Assembly (NCBI GenBank): GCA_027924585.1
Contig: BSBM01000809.1
Coordinates: forward strand, 7,349,001 to 7,413,000
DNA: 64,000 nt
Direction of reading: 5' to 3'
Origin: Larix kaempferi
Taxonomy: Eukaryota; Streptophyta; Pinopsida; Pinales; Pinaceae
The position numbers and the translations under genes are program-made. Shown piece by piece: positions 10,188-21,806 of the stretch; positions within the stretch are counted from its first letter, which is position 1; each line of letters begins with the position of its first letter. The notes under the pieces are model-generated. The model worked only from the letters and a program-made list of their open reading frames with translations, searched no databases and was not told the origin of the DNA.

Positions 10188-12146
10188 ATGTGGTGCTGGA
10201 ATCCTACAGCTAAAGAAATTCAAGACTGGTTTGATTCAAAGGCAAGAGAGTTCGCTGAACGAGAAAATAGAAGCTCTAGGCTTCAGACAGAAGACTGGCT
10301 ACAGAAGCATATTTATACCGACCTTCACGAAATCTTCTTTGCAACATTTGCCTTCAAGTTGCATGAGTGGGTATCCAAGCTAGCAGATACTCAACCCACT
10401 GTGCATGTTGATCGACCTATTGTTTGGTCGCCTGAGCTAGTAAGCACCGTGAAGCGGGTAGATAATTCCGTGTCCCGCGCAGTAGAATTTTGGTTGAACA
10501 GTCTGCTGGAAGGCTTCATCACCGAGTTTGCAGTAGATACGAGAAAGAGCTTCAGCGAGGCTGAGAGGAGTTTCTTCAAAGCATACAGGGGTAAGTTCTT
10601 AAATTCTCTGAACCTGTCGATTAAAATGCTCTTACATGAAAAAGGAAAACTATGCATAGCTTCCGATGAATATCATAGACAAGTAATGTCCGCAGATTCT
10701 GATAGTGATCTTGAAGCTATTGGTTGCACTTGTAGTGGAAAACGGTATAAAGTAGACCAGTACTCTTTTGAGTCTAGCCCAGAAGATAGTCGAGCTCCTA
10801 GAGCGAGCCATATAGAGAGACAAGGGAGTGCTCATATCCCTTATCACCCTTTTACACCGCAAAAGCCATACGGGGCTTAGCATAACCCCGCAGTAACACC
10901 TTCTAGTAGCCCGCACGGTACTTCTAGTACTTCAGCCCCACCTTTGTTTAACCATCCCGGAGGTAGTGCCACAGCACCTCCACATCAACCTAGCGCAAGA
11001 AGGATGGGTGATGACATGAAGCTACCGACCTTTAGAGGAACAGGGCTAGAAGACCCTGAGCAGCACTGGTTTCTATGTGAAGCCATCTGGACGATTAAGC
11101 AAATTAATGATGATGCTGTTAAGCTAGTTCAGTTAGCAACCACACTAAGAGAGAGAGCCTTAACTTGGTTTATGAAATACTCAGCAGCACAGAATAGGAT
11201 GCTTGCTGAGGTAAGAAATGTTGTGATTAAAGAATTCAAGAAACCTAAATCAGAATCACAGTGCATAACAGAACTCAAAGACATAAAACAGTTACCCACA
11301 GAGTCAGTATGGGACTTTGACCAGAAGTTCAAAGCCTTGATAGATCAAGTAAGCTTTGAGTTTGCACCGCAGCAGCATAAGGAATGGTTCATTGCTGCGT
11401 TGCTTCCTCACATTAGACTTCCTCTTATGCAACAGAATCTCACTACACAAGAACAAGCTCTAGAGATGGCTATGAAACTAGAAGCTTCACCAATTGCAGG
11501 AACAAGCAACGATGTTGCGCAGTTGCAGAACCAGTTAGCAAACCTGACCTTGCAAGTGCATGATATTAAGAAAGGAAAGGATGCTAAAGAAGAAATGTGG
11601 TGTACAAAATGTAGAGCACAAGGTCATTCAAAGGACCATTGTCTGGTTTTCATAGAATATATTGCGACTGGAGCACCTAACCCTTTACCACAGGCACAAG
11701 GGCCTTGGTGTGAAATCTGTAGAACTAGAGGTCACAGACCACAAGAATGTCACTTGTTACAGAAATATGTACAAACTCCAAAGAATCTATATTGCAATTT
11801 ATGTAAATCAGTAGGCCATGATGAGAACAATTGTAGAGCATATGAGCTTATGATAGAAAGAAAACATGATGTTTATAGAGTACAGTCAGAACCACAAGGA
11901 CCCACAGCAGAGCCACAGTATGACCAAGCTCGGGAAGGCAGAGGAGAAAATTACAGGGGCCGCGGACACGCAGCAGGTTTTGGTCGTGGAAGAGGACAGG
12001 TCACTTGTTATAACTGCGGAGCTCAAGGCCATTATGCAAGGGATTACCAAAATCCTACAACCCTCTGCAGATACTGTAAATCTTATGATCATGTCATCGA
12101 AGAATGCCCTCAGTTGATGGCCAAGATGCAAGAAAAGAAGCCATAG
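10188..12146 (+). pseudogene. gag: Element B Gag, with five zinc knuckles, interrupted by stops
   Basis: The frame opens at ATG 10188 (MWCWNPTAK...) and continues to 12146 with one internal TAG (10878-10880), then ends at a second TAG (12144-12146) after which the same frame continues into pol. The middle part (about 11010-11500) has the helical Gag core with a Trp-Phe pair and a QLPTESVWDFDQKF segment. The C-terminal third carries five CX2CX4HX4C zinc knuckles, starting near residues CTKC, CEIC, CNLC, CYNC and CRYC (about 11599-12107). The fourth has lost its last Cys (Tyr instead). Gag binds the element RNA and forms the particle. Most plant Gag proteins have one or two knuckles, so five is unusual. 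Confidence 0.9.
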
Positions 12147-13673
12147 GTTAACCAGAATATTCAGTTGATTGCAGCAGAAAAAAGAGAACCAGATCCCACA
12201 ATTAATATAGTGACGCGCAGTGGAGCAACTACTCGTGCGCCAGAGTTGGGCATTGGTAAGCCAGCGACGCAATGGGTGCACCGCGCTAATATCAAACCAG
12301 CCCCACTTGATCTACAGAAGCAAAAAGAAGCATTCAAGCAAGCTCAAGAGTATTTCTCAGATCCGCGAGCTTCAAGCTCTGTCACAATTCCACATAATGA
12401 TATCAGACCGCATGTGCCACGTCAAGAGAACACGGTGCGAGAGCAGGCCACTACATCCGGAAGGCCTGATGAGGAGGATGCACTAGGCACTGTTCATGCT
12501 TTCTTGAGAAACTGCTTAAAGCTGTTGCGCAATGAAAAAGAAACTATGGAGCTCCAACACATGTTGGATCAGTGTCAACAATCCGCTTCGATGAATACAC
12601 CGCAGCGTGCTGTTCATCAGATTGGGACTCATAGTAGAACTGGAAAAGAGATGAGACTTACAGTGCAGATTGGAGCATTTGAAATGGACGAAGTCATTTT
12701 GGACTTAGGCTCAGAAGTTAATGTTCTTACCATGCAGACATGGGAACAGATGGGTAGTCCTCAGCTTACCAGATTTCCTATCTAGCTAAGACTTCCAAAT
12801 CAGCAACGAGTTTCTCCATTGGGCAGATTACCCAATGTACCCATTAACATTGAGGGAGTAAGAAGTTCTGTAGACTTCGAAGTAATCAAAATTCTGGATG
12901 ACACTAGACCTTACCTAGCACTTTTAGGCATAGACTGGGCATTTGATAATTTGGCTGTCATTAATTTGAAGAAAAGACAGATGACCTTTGAGGATGAGCA
13001 GATTAGGGTCATTGCACCACTTGATCCCCTTCAAGGACCACGGTATATAGAACCCATTCGAGCAGAAGAAGAAGCACGCCACATGGAAAGTTTGTACCAG
13101 ATGACTGCTAGTCATAATGATTACGTCAATCCCACAGCGGACGGCCATATCAGCTGCCGATGCGATAGCTCGTGCACATCAGATTCAGAAGCAGGATTGG
13201 AAAATTGGCAGAATCATTTACATGAAGTTTCTGCAAGGTGTTGTGCCATGATGACTAAATCCATTCGATGGATTGGCACAGAATTGAGTAACACCCCAAT
13301 CTTTGATGGTTTAACAGAAGTAAGTGAATTCATACATGCATATGAACAACAAATTCCAGATGAGCAGCGCATACAAGCATTGGATGTAGCTCTGCGCGCT
13401 ACACTCGCAAGATGGTGGGGTGCGCATAAAAAAAATATTGACACATGGAAAGACTGTCGCAGATTGATACTGTGCAAATTTCAGGAAACTACAGCAGGAG
13501 TTTCGCGCAAATACGATGGATAGAGTGACCCCAGGTCACATGTTGAAGCATGTATTCAGCAATGGTCCGATATTCCAGAGGATGAGTGGGTTCACCTATT
13601 CATCCACACGTTGGATACAGTTCCAAGGAACTGGTACACTGAAACAAAATTGCGCAAAGGCACTCTCACTTAG
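12147..13673 (+). pseudogene. pol: Element B protease region
   Basis: Same reading frame as gag, broken by TAG at 12783, 13521 and 13671. The aspartic protease appears at about 12690 as VILDLGSEVNVL: the family active site is Asp-Ser/Thr-Gly, and here the Ser codon TCA has become TTA (Leu), again a C-to-T change. Downstream, LALLGIDWAFDN (about 12925) matches the conserved second protease strand (LLGRPW/LLGIDW). The following 700 bases encode a weakly conserved linker before reverse transcriptase, with a second Gag-like stretch (TPIFDGLTEVSEFIHAYEQQ). The enzyme would process Gag-Pol; in this copy it is dead. Confidence 0.8.
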
Positions 13674-15450
13674 CCTCTTATGATGGAAAGTTTTCAACTT
13701 ACCTTCAGCTTTGAGTCAGAACATCCAAGCATCGACCATGCTTTAAAGTGTATTAGAAAGAAGGTATTTGAACAATGTCCATTACCAGAATATTCTCAAC
13801 CAGATTGGGCTGTCCAGATGGAACATGCCCTGGAATGCTATAATTTCACCACTGATGAAGAGGAAGACGATCCTTGCAACATTAATATTCTAGAATCAGA
13901 AGGGACGCGCAAGGTCGAAGGCCCTCAGCTTGATATCCCTACCATTACAGACCACATCAAGCTCAAAAAGATTAACATTGGTACAAAAGCCGAACCCAAG
14001 TTTGCTTCTATAGGAGATTACTGGGATGATGAAACTGTTGGCCATATTGCAGATTTACTACTTGACTACCAGGATATCTTTCCTACCAAGTTTACAGAAA
14101 TGAAAGGCATACTAGGAGATTTAGGATTTATGCGCATACCTTTGAAAGCGGATGCTAAGCCAGTAAAATAGCGCCCATACAGGTTGAACCCGCGATATAA
14201 AGAAAATGTTAGAGAAGAAATTGATAAGATGCTCGCAGCAGGTATCATTGAGCCAGTAGAGGAAAGTGATTGGATTAGTCCTATGGTGGTACAAGAGAAA
14301 AAGGGAAAAGGTGAAATAAGAATCTGCGTGGACCTATGCAAGCTCAACGACGCATCAGCGCACGATCCATTTCCTACGCCCTTTACAGATGAAGTGCTTG
14401 ATAATGTTGGAGGATAAGAGGCTTACTCCTTCACTGATGGCTTTTCGGAATACCATCAGATCATAATCCATCCAGAAGACCGCCATAAGACCACTTTTGC
14501 GACTGAATGGAGCTCATTCCAGTATACGGTAATGCCCTTTGGTCTTAAAAACGCTCCTGCTATCTTCTCTAGAGTCGTTGTTGCTATTTTTAAAGAGTTT
14601 ATCCATAAGTTTCTCGAAGTCTATTTTGATCAATGGATTGTGTTTGGTTTACTAAAGAACCATATAGCGAATCTGCGGATGATGTTAGAAAAATGTAGAC
14701 AGTATCAGATTTCCCTTAACTTGAAAAAATGTATTTTCTGTGCTCCTTTTGGTATTCTGTTGGGTCATATTGTATGCAGACAAGGACTCCTGATGGATCC
14801 TGTGAAGGTTGCCATCATTGCTAACTTCCCTGCACCCAATTCAGTCAAGCAATTGCGTACTACATTGGGACATACAGGATACTACAGGAGATTTATCAAG
14901 GGTTATGCAAAGATCACTGCGCCTATGGAAAGACTGCTGAAAAAGGATTCGAAATTCCAATGGACAGAAGAATGCCAACAGAGCTTGGATACACTTAAAG
15001 AAAAGATGATCACAGTACCTATTCTAGTTTTCCCAGACTGGAGAAAACCCTTTCATGTTCATGTAGATGCTTCTTCCATAGCATTGGGGGTTGTGCTGAC
15101 ACAACCGGGAGAAGGAGGTATTGACCACCCCATTGCTTACTCTAGCAGAAAACTGTCAACAGCTGAGAAGAACTACACCACTACAGAAAGAGAAGGACTA
15201 GCTATGGTGTATGCCTTACAGAAGTTCAGACACTATCTATTGGGTGCTCATTTTAAAATGTATACTGACCATTCTGCTTTGAAATACTTGGTCAATAAGC
15301 CAGTGTTAGGGGGAAGAATTTGGAGATGGCTACTGCTCTTCCAGGAGTATGATTTTGAGGTTATTGTGAAGCCAGGTAGATTGAATGCAGGACCTGACCA
15401 TTTATCTAGGATAGAGTCAGGGGAGGAACCTACAAATCTAGAGGAAAATC
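13674..15450 (+). pseudogene. pol: Element B reverse transcriptase and RNase H
   Basis: Still the same frame, with TAG at 14169 and TAA at 14415. RT landmarks in order: RPYRLNPRYKENV (14172), an IRICVDLCKLNDA strand, [11 protein letters not shown] (catalytic Asp present), [15 protein letters not shown] (14532) and the palm motif, which reads YFDQ instead of YxDD, so the second catalytic Asp is lost. The thumb follows ([16 protein letters not shown]). RNase H starts near 15051 with HVHVDASS, followed by [14 protein letters not shown] and [11 protein letters not shown], which keep the acidic residues. It ends at [12 protein letters not shown] near 15425. This enzyme copies the RNA into DNA and removes the template. 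Confidence 0.93.
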
Positions 15451-16763
15451 TACCTGATGCGCAGCTATTTGCTGTTCAAGCAGTCGATGAGTATTATTAC
15501 GATATTCTTGAGTTTCTCACTACCGAGCAAGCGCCAGTTGAGTTTACAATCCAGCAGAAGAAGCAGCTTGTTGTTAAAGCCACAGACTTCACCTTGATAG
15601 CAGGCCAGCTCTATAAGTTGGGCCCTGATGAAGTCTTGCGCAGATGTATCTTACTGCATGAGAAGAATTCCATAATCGCAGAAGCGCACTCAGGGACCGC
15701 AGGAGGCCATTTCGCAGGAAAGCCGACTGCGCAGAAGATCTTAGCCGCAGGTCTTTGGTGGCCAACATTGCACAAGGATACTAAGGAATTCTGCAAGTGT
15801 TGCAATGTGTGCCAGCGAACAGGAAAACCTTCAAGAAGAGATGAAATGCCGCTAAGACCCCAGATAACAGTGCGTGCTTTTGATAAGTGGGCCATTGATT
15901 TTGTGGGACCTATCAACCCACTAGGAAAGAGAACCGGCGCAAGATACATCATCACAGCTACCGAATACCTCACCAAATGGGCTGAGGCCAAGCCAGTTAA
16001 GAATTGCGACGCTGTCACTGCCGCGCAATTCATTTTTGAGAACATTGTCACTAGATTTGGATGTCCACTGATTCTAATGAGTGATCAGGGCACGCATTTC
16101 CTGAACAAGACTATAGAGGCCCTTACTGAAGAATTCCACATCAGTCACCACAAGAGTACACCCTACCACCCTCAAGCTAATGGTATGCTGGAGGCATTCA
16201 ATAAGATTCTCGAGAACGCCCTGACGAAGATCTGTAATCAACAAAGAGATGATTGGGACCTTAGAGTCACAGCTGTGTTATCGGCTTATAGAACCACATG
16301 CAAGAAATTAACAGGTCACACACCTTTTAGTTTGGTGTATGGACAAGAAGCAGTTATGCCTATGGAATACATTGTTCCCAGCTTCAGAATTGCGCAAATT
16401 ACAGAAATGGCAGATACTGATACTATGAGTGAAAGACTCTCACAATTGCTTGCCTTAGAAGAAGACGGACTTTTAGCCGGATTCGATCAACAAGTGCAAA
16501 AGGCAAGACAGAAAGCTTGGCATGACAGGCATATCAGGAATAAAGTCTTTCAATAAGGAGACTTGGTACTCCTCTATGATAGTAAATTCATCAAGTTCCC
16601 AGGCAAGTTTCGTGTACATTGGTTAGGCCCTTTTCAGGTGACAAAGATAACAGAAGGAGGAGCAGTTCAGCTTCCGAAGCTTAATGGAGAATTGCTGCCC
16701 ATAATGATTAACGGGAGTCGGCTCAAGCTTTACCGCGACGGCCACTCCGCCCTGTCGAATTAA
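15451..16763 (+). pseudogene. pol: Element B integrase
   Basis: The frame continues with one TAA (16554-16556) close to the end. The N-terminal zinc domain is intact: His and His in HSGTAGGHF, Cys pair in CKCCNVC (about 15687-15822). The catalytic core has Asp in WAIDFVGP (about 15893), Asp in MSDQGTHF (about 16079) and Glu in GMLEAFNK (about 16185), the D,D-E triad. After the TAA the C-terminal strand reads GDLVLLYDSKF, then GPFQVTKI, the conserved end region, stopping at 16763. No chromodomain follows. Integrase inserts the DNA copy; the 5-bp target duplication of this element is its footprint. Confidence 0.93.
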
Positions 16764-17569
16764 TTAGTTGCTAAAGTAGTGCAGATGCCCAGTGTAGTTG
16801 AAAGAGGCATCGCATTATCACAGTCTACACGGAAGTCCTGAGACACTTTCAGTCTCCGGCTTCCCGCGCATGTCAATAAAGCTTGTTTTGAGCGAGCCTA
16901 TTTGCGCTCTTGCGAAGTTTTCCCTGGGTTGTCAAACCATCGCTCTTGTGGAGTTCCTTGTTGACAATTTTCCGCTTGAGGAGTTCTCCTCGCCATGGAG
17001 CCCTCAATGTGCACAGTTACCTATGCTGAGGTGACCCGCCGAAAATTTGAATTACGGTAGTTATGTAGCCGCGTCTGAATATCAATGAAGGATAAGATCG
17101 CCATTAAGTTGTACTTGCTCTAAACAGATTCGGCTGGATTTCCCTAAGATTTGCATTTAGTAAGGATCTGAAGGACCTGGCACATCTTCCGAAGGCTGTC
17201 AGAGCCTATCTCTCGCATTTAAGGAACCGCAGAGGCACGAGGGTAGGGGGGATGTCAACTCATATGCATAGGCGCCTACGGCTATTAACCCCACTTGTCC
17301 GCATCTACTACCGCCTTTAGCCATAAATACCCCACACTCGTATATGTTCGGGTTACTTTCCTCGAGTTGTAGTGTCTTGTTTGAGAATCCAAGTCATTGT
17401 TTTCAGAGCCGTGTCGTGCAGCCTGCTTCCTTTGTTTTCAGCGTTCGTATCCTACGCTGTTCTGCCATTTGTCTGTTCAAGTGCTTGTTGTGTATACCGG
17501 TTCACGACGGAGAACCTGTCGACTGAAGAACGTGTTCGTCAATTCAAGCATAAAGGCTTAAATTTTGGC
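16764..17569 (+). other. Intergenic region between pol and accessory gene of B
   Basis: About 800 bp without a supported gene. It separates the end of integrase from the accessory ORF, more than ribosomes would normally bridge. It holds a TATA-like element at 17321 and a pyrimidine-rich leader (17345-17480). Confidence 0.6.
17321..17330 (+). promoter_or_regulatory. Possible internal promoter for the accessory gene of B
   Basis: CCATAAATAC resembles a plant TATA box, lies in GC-balanced sequence, and is followed about 250 bp later by the ATG of the accessory gene with a pyrimidine-rich stretch between. Some plant Gypsy elements transcribe extra genes separately. This is an inference from one motif. 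Confidence 0.35.
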
Positions 17570-20220
17570 ATGGCTACCTCGGTGATGACCTCGGCTTACA
17601 CGCATCCTGATTGGACTGATCCCAGACAATCCCCAGGCACAAGGGCGTCTCAGCCGCAGCAGCCGGACGAAACCGTTCTAGAGCCCTTGGCCACTCTGGT
17701 TAACTATATTTCCCCGCGTCCAGATGATGCACCCGAGGTGCATATTCCCAGAAATGCCAAGTATCCGATTCCGCTCCCACCAATGGTGGATATTGTGCGG
17801 GAAGAAGGGTCCCTGCTTGGACACCTTCCACTGGTTAGATTTTCCGACTTCAACTTGGGCGACTACAGGACGTATCCTTAGTTCACGCTGGATTTCTATC
17901 TGACGGTAGTCCATAATACCGTTAGAAAGGTTGATGAATTCGTCCCAAAGGAATTTGCAGCAAATCTGGAGAGGCCTGGATTGTTGAACCTGTTGAAGCT
18001 ACCGCATTTCGGGCATAGCAATGAACTAAATGCAGTTGTTAAGGCCCTGCTATCCTGCGTTCATGGTGGTTATCTTTGGCTGGGGAGGCCAATCGATTTA
18101 AATGTGGATTTGATTCATCGTATTATCGGCCTATCTAAGGTTGGTAAGGACCCCAATGTTCATTTTGTTGGTAAAGATAAGGACAGAAAGTTGGCTGCAC
18201 AGCTGGTGCAGAAATACAAATTGTTGAGAGGAGGTCGGGCTTATGACCTCACTATAGTTGAAGACGAAGCACTTAGATTCACAGGCAGTCTGCTTGCAGG
18301 CAGACTTCTAACGAAGTGCAGACCCAAAGAAGTCACTAGAGCTGTTGTAGAGCTCGCAATCGCAGCTGCGGAGGGAGAGCAATATAACTGGTCTCTCTTC
18401 CTCCTGAATTCTTTCTTGGACAACTGCCAGAACATTCAGGATACTGCCGGTCAGTTGTTCCATTTTTCTTGGCTTTTGATTTTATGCACCTTTGTCGGGT
18501 GGAAGGAGCCCCCAACACTCAGTTCCTTCCGCACCGTGCAGGAGAGGTTGCAGGAATGCGCTATGTCAACCTCTGGGATTCTAGTAATCCCGCGAAGCGC
18601 AAGATGAACCGCGCCGTGTTCTATGAATATTACCATCTCCTCAAGGACACCATCCAGGAAACGTCGAGGCTGAGTGAGGAGAAAGCACAAATCTATGGAG
18701 CGAAGTTGGTCTTTTCTGCCAACTTGCATGAAATTTGCTTCCGCCCTTGCGGAATTCAAGATGAATGGGCCGTATGCCTCTACCGTATGACTACTCAGGA
18801 TGTCGAAGAAACTATGAAGTCGTGGCCAGATGAATAGAGGCGGGTCGCTGCCGCAATGCCGCCCCCTGCTGCGCAAGAAAAAGATAAGGGTAAGGAAGCG
18901 CCTGAGTAGAGAGATGATGAAGGTTCGCCAGAACCAGCGGCCAAGAAGCAGAAGGTGTCGCACCCCTTTGAGACCTTCGCCCCGGGGGTCGACCAGTACC
19001 TAAAGGAGCAATTTCGCGAGCTGCAGACTGCTCACGCTCACATCAGAAGTGCTCTGGACCTGCAGCTCATGGAGTTGAAAGGTCTCGTGGGAAGAGTTGC
19101 GTAGATCCATGCGCCAGCATCCGGTTCGCAGGCACCGCAGGCATCTACAAGCACTAAGCGAGCTGAAGTACTTGCAGGGAAGCATACTGTCGTTCACATC
19201 CCGCCTACAAGCATGACACTTCCGGATCCTTTGGCCGCACTGCAGGTAAGCGCACTTGGCCCCATTGAAATAAATTTGTCATTGATTCTGATAGAAACTT
19301 TGTAGTTAGTGCAAGAGAAGGTCTCTATTGAGCTGAGAGCTAGAGAGCTCTCCACATTCCATGAAAACCAAAGACTGCAATCGCAGGAAATAGAGCTGAA
19401 GGCAGGTTATAAGAACATCTCTGAGCAGCTTGCGCTTTACGAGGCACAAGACACTGGGATAAGAAACATAGTTGATGAAATCGCCTAGGAGATGCCGGCC
19501 TGCCAGATTCAACCAGACCTTCCTCTGGTTGAGAAAGTGCAAATTATTAGCGGAAGGGTGAAAGCCCTAGAGCAGGAAATAGTTTCTATGGCTGAGGACC
19601 ATAGAACACAAATTGCCGAGTTGGAAGCTCGTGTTGCAGCGCATCCTACAGATGATAGGCAGGAACAATTTGAAGCACTGCGCATAGCTTCCACACAAAT
19701 GAAGTGCAGAGCAGACGAAGCCCAGAACCTGATGACGCAAGCTATGGAGGCTTGGGCTGAGCTTGAGAATCTCCCTTTCAAAGTCGGCCTTTTAGAACAG
19801 GTGCAAACAGCAGAACAGTCCCTAACTGTTCTGAGCGAAGAAGCTAAGACCTTAGAAGGCTTAGCAAAAATGAGGAAAATGAGTGAAGTGCGCAGAGTAC
19901 AACAACAACTGCACAAGCTCAGAAATGAAGATGCCAATCTCACCAACAGCATTCAGCCATTTATGGATGAGTATGCTGAACTTGCTGCCCAAGCCGAGAA
20001 AAAGATCAAAGAATTTGGTGAATCTCAACAGTTGGTTGATGGCATAACTGAAGAAGAAGCCACTGCAGAAATGGTGCAGACAGCTACGGAGTGCGTAGAT
20101 GAAATGGACTCCACTATTGCGCAGTGGAAGCAAGCATTTGCTGCGACCAAAGCAAAGGCAGACGCGCAAGTAAAGCGACCACACGCTAGTGTGAGTGGCT
20201 CGAGGACGAGCCACAAGTAA
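17570..20220 (+). pseudogene. Accessory (env-position) gene of element B
   Basis: It starts at ATG 17570 (MATSVMTSAY). The frame is broken by TAG at 17879, a frameshift near 18455-18475, and TAGs at 18835, 18907, 19102 and 19486, then stays open to TAA at 20218. The first half has a Pro-rich N terminus, then a globular part containing GRPIDLNVDLIHRIIGL, a phrase type I associate with putative plant-transposon domains in Tat/Athila elements. The middle is Lys/Pro-rich (KDKGKEAPE). The last ~300 residues are Glu/Gln/Lys/Ala-rich with heptad-like leucines, probably a long coiled coil. No signal peptide or convincing membrane anchor is visible, so calling it an envelope protein is not justified. 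Element H at the window end has a matching C terminus. Confidence 0.75.
19246..19305 (+). other. Candidate intron in the accessory gene
   Basis: The sequence CAG|GTAAGC...TTTGTAG begins exactly on a codon boundary and ends after 60 bp, joining two coding stretches in the same frame. Read without splicing, the frame hits the TAG formed by the 3' splice site itself; read as spliced, the coding continues into the coiled coil (LVQEKVSIELRAREL). 60 bp is short for a plant intron, and an alternative acceptor lies 4 bp later. Not proven. Confidence 0.45.
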
Positions 20221-20232
20221 GTGTTAGGGGCC
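20221..20232 (+). other. Polypurine tract of element B
   Basis: GTGTTAGGGGCC directly precedes the 3' LTR. The purine core AGGGG is short, and the same context (GTGTTATGGGCC) occurs at the same place in element H on the minus strand, which supports it as the plus-strand priming site. Confidence 0.6.
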
Positions 20233-21753
20233 TGTTGGAGCATAGGTCGCAGCTATAGTAAAGCTGCAAATTTTGAGGAAAAAGCACAAGTGTTGAAGGG
20301 AAAGAATGCTAATTTTGAGTAAGCACCAATTTTGAGAAAAAGTGAACAGTGCGCAGTACGGTGCCAGATGGGCGAGCTCAGCGCAGATTACGGGCCGAAA
20401 ATCGCGGAGCTCGTGCACACACGTTAAAGGAGAGTGAATGTGGCCAAGTAGAAAGCTCAGCTACCACAATAAATGAAGCGACGGAATAGAGGGCTCAGCT
20501 ACCCTCATTAAGGCTAAGTACAGAAGTTATGGTTGCTCTGACCAAGGAAGAGCAACGGACCAAAGCATTGAAGGCAAAGGACAAGGAGTAGTGAACGATG
20601 AAGCGGCGCCCATACCCACAATCTGCGCCGAAACTCACGGAGTCTGCAGGAAGCGGTGACATGACTGCAAGCGGCGCCTACAGTACACCTAGCCATGCCC
20701 GCAGTTAGGGTTTTTGGGGATCACTGTTGGGAAAGGCCCACAGTTTTGTAAAGGTGCGACCGTCAAGGCCACCTATATATATGTATAATTGATGAGGGAA
20801 AAGGGTTGGATAAGTCAGTAGGTTAGAAGGGTTGGCCTTAGTTGAATATCAGAAGAGTTAGATAGTTGCAGAGTTTCAGACAGTCTAAGTTGAGGTCTGA
20901 GTCTGTATTGTGTCTTGTAACCGGTTAATGATCATGATTGTGTATGTAAGGAGGCCACTTAGCGCAAGGGCCCGTGTATGTATCGACCAGTCGCAGGACT
21001 GACGGAAGGTGATTGCCTGCTTAGTTATAAGTAACATCTGTAGAAGATAAGAGTTAGATCTAAGAAAAGGGCTCCCAGCTGTGTGTGTGGAGTTTCCCAG
21101 AAATATCTAAGGCTGCAGCTGTGTGCGCAGCATACTGTGTAATTCCCATTTTGAGTTAATATAGAATGCAGTTCCCGTGCATGAGATTTGCCCGTGGAGG
21201 CGAACCACATAATTCTAGTGTTATGGTGATGTTTTACGTGAATGCATGTCTATGTTTTACTATCTAGGTTTATAAGAAGGTTTCACTATCTTTATGAAAG
21301 CATATGTTAAGTTCTTGAAGCTTCCTTAGAAGTTATAATTGTTAAGTGTTGAAGGAGTCTATAGAACGCTATCGCTGAAGCGCTGGAGGAGTGGGCTACT
21401 GCGCAGTGGCGCAAGTCCAGAAACGATAGAGTATCGGATGTAGCCGGTAACGCCTCATTCGTAGGTGCGGAGATACCGTGCAGCAAGGCTGGTAAGAGAT
21501 TCAGCGCTGTCGCGCTAAGAGGTCTGAGGAAGAGTAAGACGTTCCGCTCCGAGGAATCCTCCTGGACGGGAAAGGGAAGGTTATAGTCTCCACGTCGTCA
21601 AGGTTAAGGAAGCCTGATTCCTTATCCCCCCATAGCCACTTCGGGTGAGACTTCGGGCTGCTGCGCAGCTCGTTGCCGAGAGGGCCAGTGCGCCAAGGGG
21701 TGTTTGTTGCTGCGCATCCTAAAAACCCGGGTCTGTCCAGAAAGCAGCCAACA
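20233..21753 (+). repeat. 3' LTR of element B
   Basis: 1521 bp, the same length and ends as the 5' LTR, followed by target copy CCACC. About 21 differences in the first 500 bp, mostly transitions. Confidence 0.95.
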
Positions 21754-21806
21754 CCACCCATTAGGCTTACTAGCCGACTATCACCATTGAGTACCTAAGA
21801 CGATCT
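21754..21806 (+). repeat. 53-bp direct repeat, right copy
   Basis: Second copy of the unit at 8452-8504. B lies exactly between the two, at the start of this copy. Confidence 0.85.

Larger units (their letters stand above)
8510..21753 (+). mobile_element. LTR retrotransposon B (Ty3/Gypsy, non-chromovirus type), 13.2 kb
   Basis: Both LTRs are 1521 bp, start TGTTGGAGCATAGG and end GCCAACA. The 5-bp target duplication is CCACC (8505-8509 and 21754-21758). Inside, in order: primer-site region, one gag-pol frame (10188-16763) with Gag, protease, reverse transcriptase, RNase H and integrase, an accessory gene (17570-20220), a polypurine tract and the 3' LTR. The order protease-RT-RNase H-integrase and the integrase motifs place it in Ty3/Gypsy. 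The absence of a chromodomain and the extra gene between pol and the 3' LTR fit the Athila/Tat side of the family. The first 500 bp of the LTRs differ at about 21 positions, so the copy is old, and many stops make it inactive. Confidence 0.95.

Noticed and set aside
17570-20220. Calling the B accessory gene an envelope gene
   Set aside because: Position fits, but no signal peptide, cleavage site or membrane anchor is visible.
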